Under the pieces are notes generated by a model, which made no database searches, had not been told where the DNA came from, and saw nothing but the letters and a program-made list of their open reading frames with translations. DNA of 64,000 nt from Arabidopsis thaliana (Eukaryota > Streptophyta > Magnoliopsida > Brassicales > Brassicaceae). A program made the position numbers and the translations under genes. The DNA lies in NCBI RefSeq assembly GCF_000001735.4, contig NC_003074.8, positions 8,990,101-9,054,100 of the forward strand, written 5' to 3'. Each line of letters begins with the position of its first letter. Position 1 is the stretch's first letter. Of the stretch, positions 24,201-35,748 are shown in pieces.

Positions 24201-25400
24201 TTTGAACAGATCAGAGAAATAGGCTTCAGCAATCGCCCCTTTGTTCATCTCATCCTTGTGGAAAAGACCATTGACATCGCATAATTGATCAATGTGTTGT
24301 TTCCCTCTGTTGTCCTTAACTGAAGCATGAAAAAATGATGTATTTTTGTCCCCACTATGCATCCATTTTGCTCTACTCTTTTGACTCCAAAAAACTTCTT
24401 CATCGTGGTTTGCTTTACACAAGTCATTTTTAAGAGAGAAAACCAAATCAGCTCTAGGAAAACCAGAAGACTGCTCCAACTCCAAAGCTGCACGAGCCTG
24501 CGTAATTCTGGTGGAGGAGTTGATGTTATTTTCTTTTTTCCATCTACTTAGAGCTGAACGACAATGCTTCAGTTTATCTAAAACCAGCAGATTCTCGTTT
24601 CTTTGACTTCCATTCCAAGCTTGAACAATAGTCTCCTTCACATTAGGTTGATTGAAGAGCCTTTTATCAAACCTAAAGTTTCCCCTGTACTCTTCCTTAG
24701 TCTTGGTTAATCTGACTAAAACCGGCCTATGATCTGAACCCCTCTTATCCAGAAATTCCTGATTAGAAATTGGAAAAAATCTGAACCAGTTCTTGTTACC
24801 AAAACACCGGTCTAATCTGCTCTGAATCCACATCTCATTTGTTTTACCACCCCAAGTGAAGGGATTACCAATGCTTGGCAGTTCCAACATATCACAGCTA
24901 TCCAACATGTCCGTGAAAGGTAGAAAGGAAGAATCACCCCTTCGTGGACCGCCACGCTTCTCACCATTATGCAGAATGGCATTAAAGTCCCCTAGCATAC
25001 ACCAAGGTTCTTTCCTATTAATCCCAATCCGAGTGATCTTCTCCCAAACCAAATGCTTATCACTAAAAGCCGGGTTTCCATAAACGCAGGAAACATAAAA
25101 TTCATGAGAACCAAATTGGATTTGAAAATCAATAAGATTCTTGTCTGCATACTTTATCACAATGTCAACTCCTTTCTTCCAAAACAAAGCCAATCCTCCA
25201 CTAAGGCCAATCGGGTTCACAGTAAAAACTCTTTCATACCCTAACCATTCTTGCAGGTCTACTACTACATTACTACAATTCTTGGTTTCCATTAAGAACA
25301 AAACCTCAGGAAAATGAGAAAGTCTCATCTCCATGAGTCTCGGAATCGTCAAGTCCTGAGACCATCCTAGTCCTTGGCAATTCCAGCTAACAAGACTCAT
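21249..25400 (-). pseudogene. LINE ORF2, endonuclease-reverse transcriptase with one premature stop
   Basis: One frame runs from ATG at 25400 to a stop at 21249, interrupted once by TGA at 22874-22872. The break is 842 codons in and falls where related elements read HWVSWEK, so a single TGG to TGA change explains it. Domains in order: an exonuclease-endonuclease-phosphatase endonuclease ([28 protein letters not shown]), reverse transcriptase (about 480-760; [19 protein letters not shown] and the catalytic [10 protein letters not shown]), a zinc-binding region (zf-RVT; CQVCGEEGESINHVLFTC) and a C-terminal RNase H-like part. RT motif A reads [13 protein letters not shown] where the family has Asp at the Asn, a second inactivating change. 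The element is probably no longer autonomous. Confidence 0.9.
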
Positions 25401-26863
25401 TAGGCTTTGGACGGTCCCTCATTTGGGACCACCAATTTAGGGTTGAGCTTGAAGATTTTCGCAGCGCTCGGACCCATGTCAACTGCCTTTCTCTTGTCTT
25501 TTGTTCCAGAGGTAGAACCTTCCTTTAGGCTATGATCCACAAAGATGGAAGATGGATCTTTCAGCTTGAGTTTCCTAGCATGCTTAGGGGGTCTGTTTCT
25601 TTGCTTTACCTTTTTCCGGATAGTCCCAGTAGAGTCTGACTCAAAGAGACCAGGGCTATAAACCGTTGAACTTACCGGAAAGGGCTGAGAGAGAGCAAGG
25701 AAACACCCCACATCTTTAGAAGCCAAGCTGTTCACTGGTTCAGTAAGCCAATCTCTTGCATCTTTCGACTGGGTAGACTCCTCCAGACGTAAGGACGAAT
25801 TCAAATTGAGACCACCATTGTGGCTGGAAGAATCCCCACGATCATAATCAAAAACAACACCTTTCTCCCTTAACATATCATGATGAACGATTGGCAATGC
25901 TTCCAGCTGAAGAACTGTTTTTTGAGTAAACGGATCCTTTTCAGCATCCCTTACAGACTTAATCACCTGATCCACTCTAATAGACCGTTCTTCATCATTC
26001 GCAACCCTCAGATACTGCCTCATTCCCTCTAAAACTTCTGGAGCTATTCTTGGCCTACCCGTGTTTGGGTCAACACCAACTTGACTCTCCTTCAAAACCC
26101 CAAACAGAGGGTCTGATTCTTGAAGCACCGACGGTGGAGGAGCTTTAGGAATACTGATTCCTTGTCTTCTAGCAGAAGCTTTATCTTGTCTTTCTTTTAT
26201 CAGAATGGGACACAAGTCTTTTTCGTGCGTTAGCCTTTGACATTCATAGCAGCGCTTCTGAATCCTTTCGTAATGAAAACGGACAGTAGCTGTGTCGCCA
26301 TTCTTAAAATTAATCACTTTGGATCTCCTTAGAGGACGAGAGACATCAAAGAGCACATTTACTCTAACGAATTCGTGAAGCTGCGGCTCAACCGGATTAA
26401 AAACGACCTCCTTGACCTCCCCGATTAGATCTCCAAGCTTTGTAATCGCTTTCTCCGTATAGTAATTCACTGGAATATTCCATATCTGAACCCACACAAG
26501 CATGAACCTCAAATAATCATCAGGAGGATTTTCGTACCATCGATCCACCACTATGGACCAATCATTGTAAGTATGGACCCCTTTTGCTAACACATCTTCT
26601 AAATCATGTTTAGAATCGAAGATAAACTGGAATCTTTCACTGGTGAGAGATATCCCTGTTACTCTTCCTTCTTTTTGCCATTTCCGTGGTATATTGCGAA
26701 TCAGGTGTTTCATCGGTTGACAACTCGGGTTGAGAACCCTACCTATTAGACTGAGCTTATTCCTTTCACACGATAAAAATTCCGGCAGGTCCGGCATTTC
26801 AAAAGGCTCGTCTTTCTCTTCCAGCGACATCTCCATCAAGGCCCTATCCATTGCAGACGACAT
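25400..26863 (-). CDS. LINE ORF1, DUF4283 and zinc-knuckle nucleic-acid binding protein
   Basis: The frame is open upstream to 26929 but has no ATG there; the first good start is [20 protein letters not shown] at 26863, giving 487 aa. The N-terminal half carries the DUF4283 fold (about 40-170, including [13 protein letters not shown] and [18 protein letters not shown]). A CCHC zinc knuckle follows ([14 protein letters not shown], spacing C-X2-C-X4-H-X4-C), then a Ser/Pro-rich tail with a basic stretch ([19 protein letters not shown]). ORF1 proteins coat the LINE RNA and act as chaperones. The stop TAA overlaps the ORF2 ATG by one base (TAATG). No break is seen in this ORF. Confidence 0.9.
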   Translation of the reverse strand: MSSAMDRALMEMSLEEKDEPFEMPDLPEFLSCERNKLSLIGRVLNPSCQPMKHLIRNIPRKWQKEGRVTGISLTSERFQFIFDSKHDLEDVLAKGVHTYNDWSIVVDRWYENPPDDYLRFMLVWVQIWNIPVNYYTEKAITKLGDLIGEVKEVVFNPVEPQLHEFVRVNVLFDVSRPLRRSKVINFKNGDTATVRFHYERIQKRCYECQRLTHEKDLCPILIKERQDKASARRQGISIPKAPPPSVLQESDPLFGVLKESQVGVDPNTGRPRIAPEVLEGMRQYLRVANDEERSIRVDQVIKSVRDAEKDPFTQKTVLQLEALPIVHHDMLREKGVVFDYDRGDSSSHNGGLNLNSSLRLEESTQSKDARDWLTEPVNSLASKDVGCFLALSQPFPVSSTVYSPGLFESDSTGTIRKKVKQRNRPPKHARKLKLKDPSSIFVDHSLKEGSTSGTKDKRKAVDMGPSAAKIFKLNPKLVVPNEGPSKA

Positions 26864-27090
26864 TGCGACGACAGCAAACCAAAACAAGGAGAACCAACTT
26901 CGGAGACCGGAAAACCAGAACGAAACCACAAGAACTCAGTAGAAACAGCTTGAAAATCGAACTTGAGAGGGTTGAACAGTGAAAAACGGCTGAGGGGAAA
27001 GAGAATTTCCAGACTGAAGCTCTATTCTAAACCTAGTGAAAGACACTAAGAGAGAAAGAGGGTTTTAAGCCCAAAAGAGAGATTTCTTGT

Positions 27091-27107
27091 CCATAGTGAA
27101 TATAGTT
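27091..27107. repeat. Target-site duplication, 5' side of the LINE
   Basis: Exact second copy of ccatagtgaatatagtt, touching the first base of the LINE 5' UTR. It shows that the 5' end is not obviously truncated. Confidence 0.95.
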
Positions 27108-29080
27108 ACAAAATAATATAATGATACATTATAATATGACAAATCACAATTTATATCTTTATGTTGTTCGATTTGTGACTACATATTTGTGTTTGAAAAG
27201 TAGTATGATATGTTTTATTCACTACAAGAAAGACAACATTTAATTCTTTTTTGTTTGAATAACGTAACTGAATCGACCACTAAACTATCATACACGTTCT
27301 TAAAAAATGATGTTAAGTTTAATGTGATCCCCAAGTGTTGCAATTGGGTTGAGTAATAAATAGAAGTGGACAAATGGTTATTCAATTATTTTCCTAGCTA
27401 AATTCAAGTATTTTTCAAAATTATTTTGTTTCAAATTAAAACTTAAAAGTCATAACAAATTCTATTGAGTTTTAAAAATGACCAACAAATTGAAAGTGTG
27501 GTTGTTGCAAATGCAACTTGGTGGAGATACGGTCAGTGACAGCCTAACACGACTCCATCGGTTCGATCAAATACCTCACGTAACCCGCCGATTCACTCGA
27601 TCGTCTTTATTATTCTTTTCCATTTTCAATCATATTGAGCCTGATTGATAATTACAAGTCTCATTACAAACGTATTAGCAACGGTATACAGTCAATATCC
27701 GTCACTAAAAATGCTAATTGCAACGAAAAGTATTCTTCTTTCCCTATGTAACTATAATGTGATATAGAATTAGCCCAAAAAAAATTGTTTATGATTAATT
27801 AGATCTAAAATAAACTATGGTCGTCATGTGACGTTGATCAACCGATAAAGAGTAGTCTGAAATTTACTAATAAAAGTCTTAATTTGTACTTTTTACGAAT
27901 TATAGTTTAAATGGACACAAAAGTAAATAGATTAAAAAAACTAGAAACACGTGGAAATTTACACAAGCACTATGCATGACTGCCTGCATTCCCTCCAAGA
28001 GTTTTCTTACCCTAATCAGTACCGGTTCAAGAAAATGAAGGTTCTACAAATTATCAATTATAAGTTCCTAAAGTTCTTTTCTTTCTGTGTGTCCTAGAAG
28101 AGCGATACTAATTGATTTATACAATGTACTAACCAACGTAAAAATTGTGAATGATTTAGCCTAAAAATGCTATATGCAATTTCTTACGTCTATTTCTCGT
28201 ACTGTCATCTCATATACCCAGCCTTAGTAACAATCCAATCTAAGGGCCGAACAAAGAGTTGCATCCTACCTACTAAATTTGGGCCTATTCGAAGCTAAGC
28301 TTGGCAGGTCGATTTTAGTAAAATATTTTTGAAAGGTTCCCTTAAAAAAAGATATTTGAGGACTACACAATTAGTTAAATATTAAAAAATTAAATGTGAG
28401 TCCATAGCCATTTTTCCAATTAAAATTGTACTTTTTGTTGTGTCAACGATATGAATTTGTTCTTTCTCATAGACTCTTAATCAAGTAACATAAATGGAAA
28501 ATACAAATATTTACTTTTAATCAATGACATGACCGGAGATATCAAAATGGATCAACGCACCACTAAATGAGTTGATTTATAATTGTTCATGAGTTAACCA
28601 CTAACCCATCAATTTCTTCATTATCATCAACCCAATATAATCATCATTATCGTCATACCTGCATATTCATAACAACATCATCATATCAACATATCATAGT
28701 CGTCATTATATTGCCATCATCATCATCATTTCATAATTTTCAGTGAAAAACTTAAATCCGTAACTTTTTCACAAAAATCGTGAATATAATTTTTTTCACC
28801 AAAATTGCAAATCCTCAAACAACATGAACATATATTTTCTCGCCCAAAAGTATATGTTATGTTGATAGTGATGATGATAATGTTATGATCTTAAAAGTAT
28901 GATGATAATGGTAGTGTTAATGATGATGAAGATGCATTGTCATTATTTTTATGTTAATTATTACTTTAATGCGTCAATCTATTTAATCATTTAACCCATC
29001 AAATTAAATGGGGTTTTGGGTTAATCCAACTTAGTTGTTAAATGAATCGCGTTAACTCATGAACTCTAAACCCATTAGGT
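27108..29080. other. Gene-free region with a possible CACTA transposon end
   Basis: No gene is visible. At 27221 the word cactacaagaaagac matches the terminal sequence typical of En/Spm (CACTA) transposons in Arabidopsis. At about 27700 ccgtcactaaaaatgctaatt resembles their subterminal repeats. No opposite end was found, so this may be a solo end or chance. Trinucleotide cat/gat runs lie at 28620-28740 and 28860-28940. Confidence 0.4.
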
Positions 29081-29480
29081 AATCAACCATGCCTCTTTTG
29101 CCGAGAACTAGATGAGTCATGGGATCACTTATTCTTCGTGCGCCGATACACGTTCACAATTTGGAGCGACATTGTCGGGAATTTGCTAGACGCTCAACCC
29201 GACCCGGATTGGGAACAAACATTACAATAGTTCAATAAAAACAGAGACTAGCTTAGCCACATCCTTCTCCGTTTAGCATTCCAAGCAACAATTTACTTTT
29301 TGTGGAGGGAGTGAAACTACCGGCGGCATGGAGCTACTCAACGTATGGTGACTCAATTGATTAGTATAATTGACAAAAACGGTTTGACGATGCGTAGTTT
29401 CACTTCGCTATCGAGACTCTCTGAATTTGAGACTACTTTTCCAAAAATGGTTTCAAGCTAGGGGAATCACATAATCTTGT
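29081..29480 (+). pseudogene. Relic of a LINE reverse-transcriptase C-terminus
   Basis: The plus-strand reading CLFCRELDESWDHLFFVRRY (from about 29089), then TFTIWSDIVGNLL, is the zinc-binding (zf-RVT) segment of plant non-LTR reverse transcriptases. It continues as SHILLRLAFQATIYFLWRE after in-frame stops. At least three stop codons occur, and no upstream polymerase domain is present. It is oriented opposite to the intact LINE and is clearly older. Confidence 0.8.
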
Positions 29481-30637
29481 TTTAGTTCTTACTCTTTTTC
29501 TTAAATAGTTTCCATGCTTTTGTTCATAAACTCTCTTTCTTTTTATCAGATAAATTTAACATTTCATGAAAACAAAAATGAGTTTAGTTGAATTAAGTTA
29601 TCCATTTTCACACCCCTAGATATATAACTATCATGAATATTACAAAGAAAAACTAAAAATTATTAACTATTCATATTAAAACATCTTATATATTAACAAA
29701 AAAAATCTATCACAATATAGAAATTATAGATTATTGTTGTGATAATCAATTCATTTTCTAGATTTACCCTACTAAAGTTTTTCTGAACTGCGTATTTATA
29801 TTAATTAAAATAATGGTCTCATATGTAATTTCAACATTTAAGATATTAAAGATGCTATAGTTTTATTATATATCATTAAATGTATATTATTACAATTCTG
29901 ATATATAAAATATAATACTTCAATGAATATTAATGGTCTAATAAAATATTTACCAAAAATATAATAAAAAACACGTGTCGCATGGATCTAGTCTAAACAT
30001 AGTAACTATTGTAAATCTTTTAAAAAACATAAAAAAAAATAAAAAATAAAGATTTTATTATTTTAATAAATTTTATAACTCATAACAAAAATAATTAATT
30101 CGCAAAGATATGGAAGAAGAAGATGCAATTATTATATATGAAAATAACTGTACAAATATCTATAATGATCTAAAATTATGTTAAAAAATACACGGGTCGC
30201 ATGGGTATAAACCTTGAACTACTGTAAAGCTTTGAACAAACACATACATAAAAGTTGACAAAAAAAAAAAATTTAAAACCACATACATTTTTTTGTTTTT
30301 CTTATTTTAAGAAATTTTACAGTTAAAGGTAGACCATAATAAGTTTAACATTAATAAAAAATGTTTAAATTCACAAAGATATGGAAAAGATGCAATTATG
30401 ATATATGGAAATAACTATACAAAGATCTAGGACGATCCAAAATATATTATAGAGATACACTAAACATTTGTCAATAACTAATATAGAGACCTAAAGTCTC
30501 CACTATATATATGTATGTAGTTCTAAGTTGTATCCCATCCCATATTCTAAGGAAAACAAAACCCTTACTTACTTTCTTGTTCTCTTTCTCCGCCGTGGTT
30601 ATCTATCTCAGACGTTCTCATCGCTCATCTTGACATC
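29481..30637. other. AT-rich intergenic DNA upstream of the caprin-like gene
   Basis: A direct repeat of about 60 bases is partly preserved: the words cacaaagatatgga, gatgcaatta and tatatg occur at about 30100 and 30375, each followed by aaataactgtacaaa- or aaataactatacaaag-like DNA. A TATA-like run (ctatatatatgtatg) at about 30503 and CT-rich leader DNA precede the ATG at 30638. Confidence 0.5.
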
Positions 30638-31190
30638 ATGGCCGCCGTAGAAGGACAAATCTCGGCTCTCATCAGCAAACGTCTCCGTACTCTCCGCAAG
30701 AAATACAACCGTATAACTGACATGGAAGAGTCGATTTCTCAGGGGAAAACACTAAACAAGGAACAAGAAGACACCCTCCGTTCAAAGCCAATCGTCTCCG
30801 CCCTTATCGATGAGCTCGTAAAGCTCCGCATTCCTCCTCCTTCTGCAGCCATTTCAGAAGAGACCAGCCCCCCTGCTAAGAACAAGAAACAGCAAAAGTT
30901 ATCCCACGTAATTTTCTTTAGGGTTTTAGCCGCATGCCCGCATCGTATTATAGTAAAACTAAACCTAATATTTTCCTTCCTAGGCACGTAAGGAGGTAGC
31001 TGAGGAGGAAAACGTGACGGCCAAGACAGATATCGAGGATTGCAAGATCTCTGATGATGGTATCAATTCTGAGGTTTCCAAGGACGATACTTCTCCTAGT
31101 AGCGAAAGCTCACAAGGTGTTACGCCATCGCCGCTTAGCAGAAAGGCACGACGTAAACGGAACGCGAAGAAACCTCAAATTCCACAGTGA
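30638..31190 (+). CDS. Small caprin-like coiled-coil protein
   Basis: Two exons (30638-30907 and 30984-31190) with a GT-AG intron give 158 aa. The N-terminal 70 residues (ISALISKRLRTLRKKYNRIT, MEESISQGKTLNKEQEDTLR, ALIDELVKLR) match what I recall of the conserved helical start of plant glycine-rich/caprin-like RNA-associated proteins. Those relatives are several hundred residues long, whereas this one ends early. The second half is acidic (AEEENVTAKTDIEDCKISDD) and finishes with a basic tail (SRKARRKRNAKK) that could be a nuclear signal. It looks like a shortened paralogue that kept only the N-terminal domain. The intron phase, start context and tidy splice sites favour a real gene; the function is unknown. 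Confidence 0.75.
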
Positions 31191-32177
31191 TTGTGTCTCC
31201 AACTTCTGTGAGTAGCGGAAGTTTTGGCAAAGACAAAGTAAAAGGAATTGCTTTTGTCACAATTAGCTAGGGCTTTTTGCGTTTGAGCTTTTCCTTGACA
31301 AAAGCTATAAAACTCTTCCAAATCCATTGTTTAATTTCTTATATATCGAACTATGTCTCTAGTTGTAAATTCAAATTGAATATCATTAATATTGTTCTTG
31401 AGTCACTATTAGCTAATACAATAATTTGTTTTTAAAAATATAATTTTCTTTCACGTCACACCAATTTTTGGCATAGAATGTCATGAAGCCAGAAAAAACT
31501 CTTTTTTGAGGACAATATCAACAATTTGTAGCACTGTTTTTTTTAACCCTTTTTTAACGTCTTAAAAGAACTAACGTTTTGTATCTGAAAATTTTGCCTA
31601 ATCTACGTGATCATATACAAATTTCTTCTGGTATGTGAATCCCTATGAGATATCACTAACTCTTTATGTAGTTCCTTGGTGAAGCAATGATGCGATATTT
31701 TGTTAATTGAGGTTAGTTGCAGAGATGGGTCATATTTTTAAAGTCATATTTTTCAACTAAAAAGGTAAAAAAAAACTCTTTTCCTTAAGAAAAAAGGTAA
31801 AAAATATCTCTTGGAATCACTTTCAGCAGCTTATTATAAAAAAAGTAGTATTTTTTCCAATAACAATAGATTTGATTTGAGTTTTACAAATTGTTGATTG
31901 AATATTGTGAATTATTTTAAGTGATTTTACATAAATTCCAAGTTCAATAAAATAGAATTGAGAATTTGTTTTAAAAAATCACCAGTTGAATAACATGTAA
32001 TTTTAAAAGACACCTAAAATCCCCAAAAATAAAAAATCCAATACACCCTTACGCTAATTGACTAGTATACCTCTCTTCTCTATTTATACCAATTGTTAAA
32101 CCCTAGTTTATATTTGCAGTCTTGTTGCTTTTTTCCGTACGTTCATACAAAAAAATCACAAAGATAAACAAAACGGT
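31191..32177. other. 3' UTR and intergenic DNA
   Basis: The first 150 bases likely hold the 3' UTR of the caprin-like gene. The rest is AT-rich with no coding signal. A possible promoter for the F-box gene follows: tctatttataccaattg at about 32080 is a reasonable TATA region. Confidence 0.45.
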
Positions 32178-33353
32178 ATGATGCTTACTGATCTTCCACT
32201 TGATTTAGAATCGGAAATCCTCTCTAGGGTTCCGGCCACTTCTCTACAAAGACTGAAAACGACTTGCAAACGTTGGTACGCTTTATTCAGAGATCCAAGA
32301 TTCGTCAAGAAAAACTTGGGTAAAGCAGCAACGCATGTGATCTTTGATAATCGTAGTGGTTATTCAATGACAGATATAAATTCTCTGATTCATAGCATCA
32401 ATCTCCGTGGAATCCAAAACAGCTTTGATCCATCCATTGGGGTCGACGTTAAACTTAACGTTCTAAAGGATCCAAGACATGATAAGATAAGTCATATTAT
32501 CTCTCACTGCGATGGTTTATTATTGTGCAAGACCGAGGACTATGGTAGACTCGTGGTTTGGAACCCTTGCACTGGTCAAATCAAGTGGATCCAAGCCAAT
32601 AATATGTTAATGGACGTTTATGTGCTAGGATACGTAAACAACAACAAATCTTGCAATAGCTACAAAATCTTGAATTTTGGCATTCTTCCATTAAACAGTT
32701 CTCATGATAATAAGTCTAAAATCTATGAGTTCAACTCTGATTCATGGAGAATTCTTGACCACGTCTCTCCCGGTTACTTCGCAATATCCAAAGCCATGAC
32801 TTTGAAGGGAAATGCTTATTGGTTTGCTTCAGATTGGTATGCTTCAGATAAAGAAAGAAAATTCTTACACAAATTTGATTTCAGAAGCGAGAGATTTGGA
32901 CGTCTATGTATTCCTATTCAGAAATATTAGGCTGATCAGACTGTGGCTCTATCGGTTGTTAGAGAAGAGAAACTTGCCTTGTTACAACAGTGGTTTGATA
33001 AAGATTCGTTAAAGATGAATATATGGGTGACCAAAACTAAGATCGATGAGGACAAAGACTTGTCTTGGACCAACTTCTTGGTAGTGGAATTTGGTAAAGT
33101 TATATTAACAAGAGATGCGTTGAATTATATGAGTTTCTTGGTTGACGAGGAGGATAAAATGGTTGTGTGTTCTGATACAATGTGTTCTGATACAAGGAGT
33201 GGCACTAAAACGAGGACCCGAATTTACTTTGCTAAAGAAGGTATACAAGTTCATCAAGAGATTGCACAGAAACCAAAAAAATGTGGGCCATTTCTCGTCA
33301 GTTATGTTCCAAGTTTGGTTCAAATTCAGTCAGGTAATAAACAGAGTAGCTGA
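32178..33353 (+). pseudogene. F-box/FBA gene interrupted by one in-frame stop
   Basis: ATG at 32178 starts an F-box ([21 protein letters not shown], then [14 protein letters not shown]) at residues 4-50. A type-1 F-box-associated (FBA) region follows ([48 protein letters not shown]). After 250 codons a TAG at 32928-32930 interrupts the frame, but the same frame goes on for 141 more codons (ADQTVALSVVREEKLALLQQ to FLVSYVPSLVQIQSG) with full FBA similarity. Intact relatives are about 390 aa, so one base change probably split the gene. The 250-aa product would keep the SKP1-binding F-box and lose the end of the substrate-binding region. Reading as a truncated functional gene remains possible. 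Confidence 0.8.
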
Positions 33354-33589
33354 AAAATATTCATTGCCTTTTTTTTTTTAAGTATTATCCTTTACTTTTC
33401 AAATACGTTGTTTATGACTGCTTAATGAGGTATCTATTCTCTTGGCAACTTTTTTTTATTAATACAGTATGTGTAAGCATATGAATACCGAAAGCAAAAA
33501 GAGTAGAAAGCAAATCAGCGAAAGTGCATATCTCAACTCCCTAAAGTTGTGACATATTGTAATTGTATCTCCAACACAAACACAAACAT

Positions 33590-34045
33590 CTGTGTATATG
33601 TAACCATATATGTTCATGTTGTTTCATGAAATTACATAGACTTTCTTTTGTTCCAGCATAGTCGATATTATCAGGAAAGTCATCGAGGTTATATGCATTA
33701 GGATCAAGTACACACCAAGTGTTGGGCTGTCTTGTCAAAGACTTGTCCTTGCCTTTACCCGAGAAGTCAAGCACATATTTCGGTCTCCCATCAAACTCTA
33801 AGATCCCCCAATACCTCCGGCGCTATACTCTTGGCATCCTCATAGACAAGGCTGAAAAGTTAAAAATCCATGATCACTCCTTTCCTCGCAGGCGTTCCAT
33901 TTCCAGACATAGCATGCTTTACCATCCCCTGATTGAATCTCTTTGCACTCTTTACATTAGCGTTCTTGTCTCCATCCGTACGCCATATATCCGTAGGCTC
34001 GTTTCCAACAGCTATGTACTTGATCTTGATCTTGGATTCATACAT
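33590..34045 (-). pseudogene. Glycosyl hydrolase 17 (beta-1,3-glucanase) relic
   Basis: Minus-strand pieces spell family GH17 and its X8 domain in order but not in one frame. From 34045 the frame reads [20 protein letters not shown], with the conserved VGNEP motif holding the catalytic acid. It continues as YLFSLVYEDAKSIAP after a TAA at about 33855. After a frame change it resumes as RPKYVLDFSGKGKDKSLTRQ followed by NTWCVLDPNAYNLDDFPDNI at about 33780-33670. The signal peptide, most of the barrel and the end of X8 are missing. It is a dead fragment that joins directly to the ATR3-type relic upstream of it. Confidence 0.8.
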
Positions 34046-34066
34046 AACACATGAAGGAAGTTGGCT

Positions 34067-34465
34067 TTAAGACCAAGCTTCAACATTGTACCTCTGTGCC
34101 TTCTCCAAAGCCTTGAGCCGCCGTGAAGCAACCTCCTTTGATCCTCCCGTCTCTTCTGACACAATCTCCCCTAAAGCCGACATTACATCAGATGGCATTT
34201 CTGTCGACGAGCCAGCCACATAAACGACAGCTCCATCACATAACAAATCCCAAACTTTCTTGCTCATCTCGCGGAGCTTGTGTTGCACGTAAACCTTCTT
34301 CGGTTGGTCTCTAGAGAATGCTGTGTAAAAGCCACCTCCCTTTTATTCAGAGAGCAGTCCTCCTCCTCTTGCGTGAGACTCCCAGAAATCGCGGTATTGA
34401 AAATATGTGTCTTTGTTTCTGCAACCGAAGAAGACAATGAACAATAAGCTACAATATGCGTTTTG
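34067..34465 (-). pseudogene. Relic of a diflavin reductase (ATR3/TAH18-like) C-terminus
   Basis: Minus-strand reading from about 34465: FFGCRNKDTYFQYRDFWESH, ARGGGLLSE, a stop (TAA), KGGGFYTAFSRDQPKKVYVQ, then HKLREMSKKVWDLLCDGAVVYVAGSS and EVASRRLKALEKAQRYNVEAWS to the end at 34067. This is the NADPH-binding end of the NDOR family; ATR3/TAH18 feeds electrons to the cytosolic iron-sulfur assembly factor DRE2. The FAD and FMN domains are absent and one stop lies inside, so it cannot be functional. It keeps the exact C-terminus, like a transposed or partly retrocopied 3' piece. Confidence 0.8.
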
Positions 34466-35748
34466 CAGGAATAACTATATACATGAAGCGTACAACACAA
34501 GCAGCTTCCTCGGCTTCTCTCCGATTAGAGAAAACACAGATTCTAATCTCCAATTATCTCTTCTATAGTTCTATGCAAAGAAACAAGTTAAAAGACTCTT
34601 AAGGGAAGAGGAGAAGAGAGAGAGCTCGAAAGATTCTGGAGACTTGATATGGGCTTGAAGCCCAAATTATAAGTTTTATGAGTTTGGGCCGGATCATGTG
34701 ATATTGGAATATAATAGATACGACGTAGTTTTGATATCATCGTCTCCAAAATCTCTCTCTTCCTTGAAATGTGAATTTTAAAAATCAGCGGAAGTTCCGG
34801 TAAAGTTCGATGGCGCTTAATTCTCGCAAATGTTGGATCTTCATTCTTCGCTCCAGCCAACTGCTAACCAATCCTCCTTCTCCTTTCTTCCGTTTTCTTC
34901 TCTTTTCTTCGATTCTCTTTTTTTCCTCCTCTCTCAGATTCGATTCTCCGACCTTCCTCAGTTCAAAATGTTCAACGTGAAGGTAACTTTATCTTCCTCC
35001 GATCGTTTCGGAATTCAAATTTTATCCATTTCACACATAATAATTCTGGAAATCTGGTGATCGTGTTTCGGAATTGTATTTTATGTTTCTTCACATTCCT
35101 CTGTTCCTCGTTTTAGAGAATGTTAACAAAAAATTGCGATCGATTTTTGGATGATTTGTTTCGTTTATTCCAAATTTATGTCTCTATGATCTTTCGAAGT
35201 GATGGAATTTGCAACTTTATTTTATGATCATAGATGCGATTTTTTATTTGGAATTCGGTTGTTGTTGTTTGATGATTAATTTTTTTTTTGCCTTAAGGTT
35301 TTGGTTTTAACGTGACAAAATTAATGTGACGATTCTGGTGATGATACTTATAAAAAAATATGAACACAATTGATCTTTCCAGGTCCTACACGTGAAGTTT
35401 TGAGCTGGCTGTTTTAGCTTTTGTGCTGTTTGGCCATAATTGATGCAGCCTTTTTTAGAAACATAGTAAGTGTCTTCTTCTTTTTTATATGAAAAATGCC
35501 ACATGAAGGTATGGTTTGGTGTATATAGAAATTCAATTTTCTTGTGTGCTATGTCTAATGTTTGATTCTGATGAATAATTTATTCCTTCAATGTTTTCAG
35601 GTACAAATATATTATTTTTGATTCTTGATTGTTTTGGCTTACTTTGGTGGATGTTGTGTGATCATCGTTCAAGGCTTCTTTCTTCTATTATGCGCCTTGA
35701 TTCATCTCACAAAACGCGGAACCAGCAGCTGTTTGAGAGAGGTTAATT
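34466..35748. promoter_or_regulatory. HCR1: Probable promoter, 5' UTR exon and leader intron of HCR1
   Basis: CT-rich DNA at 34850-34950 ends at gtgaag followed by gtaactttat (34982), a convincing donor. The following 0.75 kb up to the ATG at 35749 is T-rich and intron-like, with possible acceptors at about 35450 and 35600. Thus the kinase gene probably has a non-coding first exon and a long leader intron. An ATG at 34810 would open an ORF that ends just before the donor, if it is in the transcript. The start site itself is not visible. Confidence 0.5.

Larger units (their letters stand above)
21114..27090 (-). mobile_element. Near full-length LINE (non-LTR retrotransposon)
   Basis: This roughly 6-kb insertion reads on the minus strand: 5' UTR (27090-26864), ORF1 (26863-25400), ORF2 (25400-21249, one internal stop), a short 3' UTR and a poly(A) tail (T run at about 21112-21123). 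An exact 17-bp target-site duplication flanks it. Order and domains match plant L1-clade elements of the ATLINE type. The perfect duplication, nearly open ORFs and poly(A) tail suggest a fairly recent insertion without 5' truncation. It separates the pectate lyase gene from the caprin-like gene in otherwise gene-poor DNA. Confidence 0.95.

Noticed and set aside
34588-34860. 90-aa minus-strand ORF upstream of HCR1
   Set aside because: Antisense of promoter and leader DNA, no domain.
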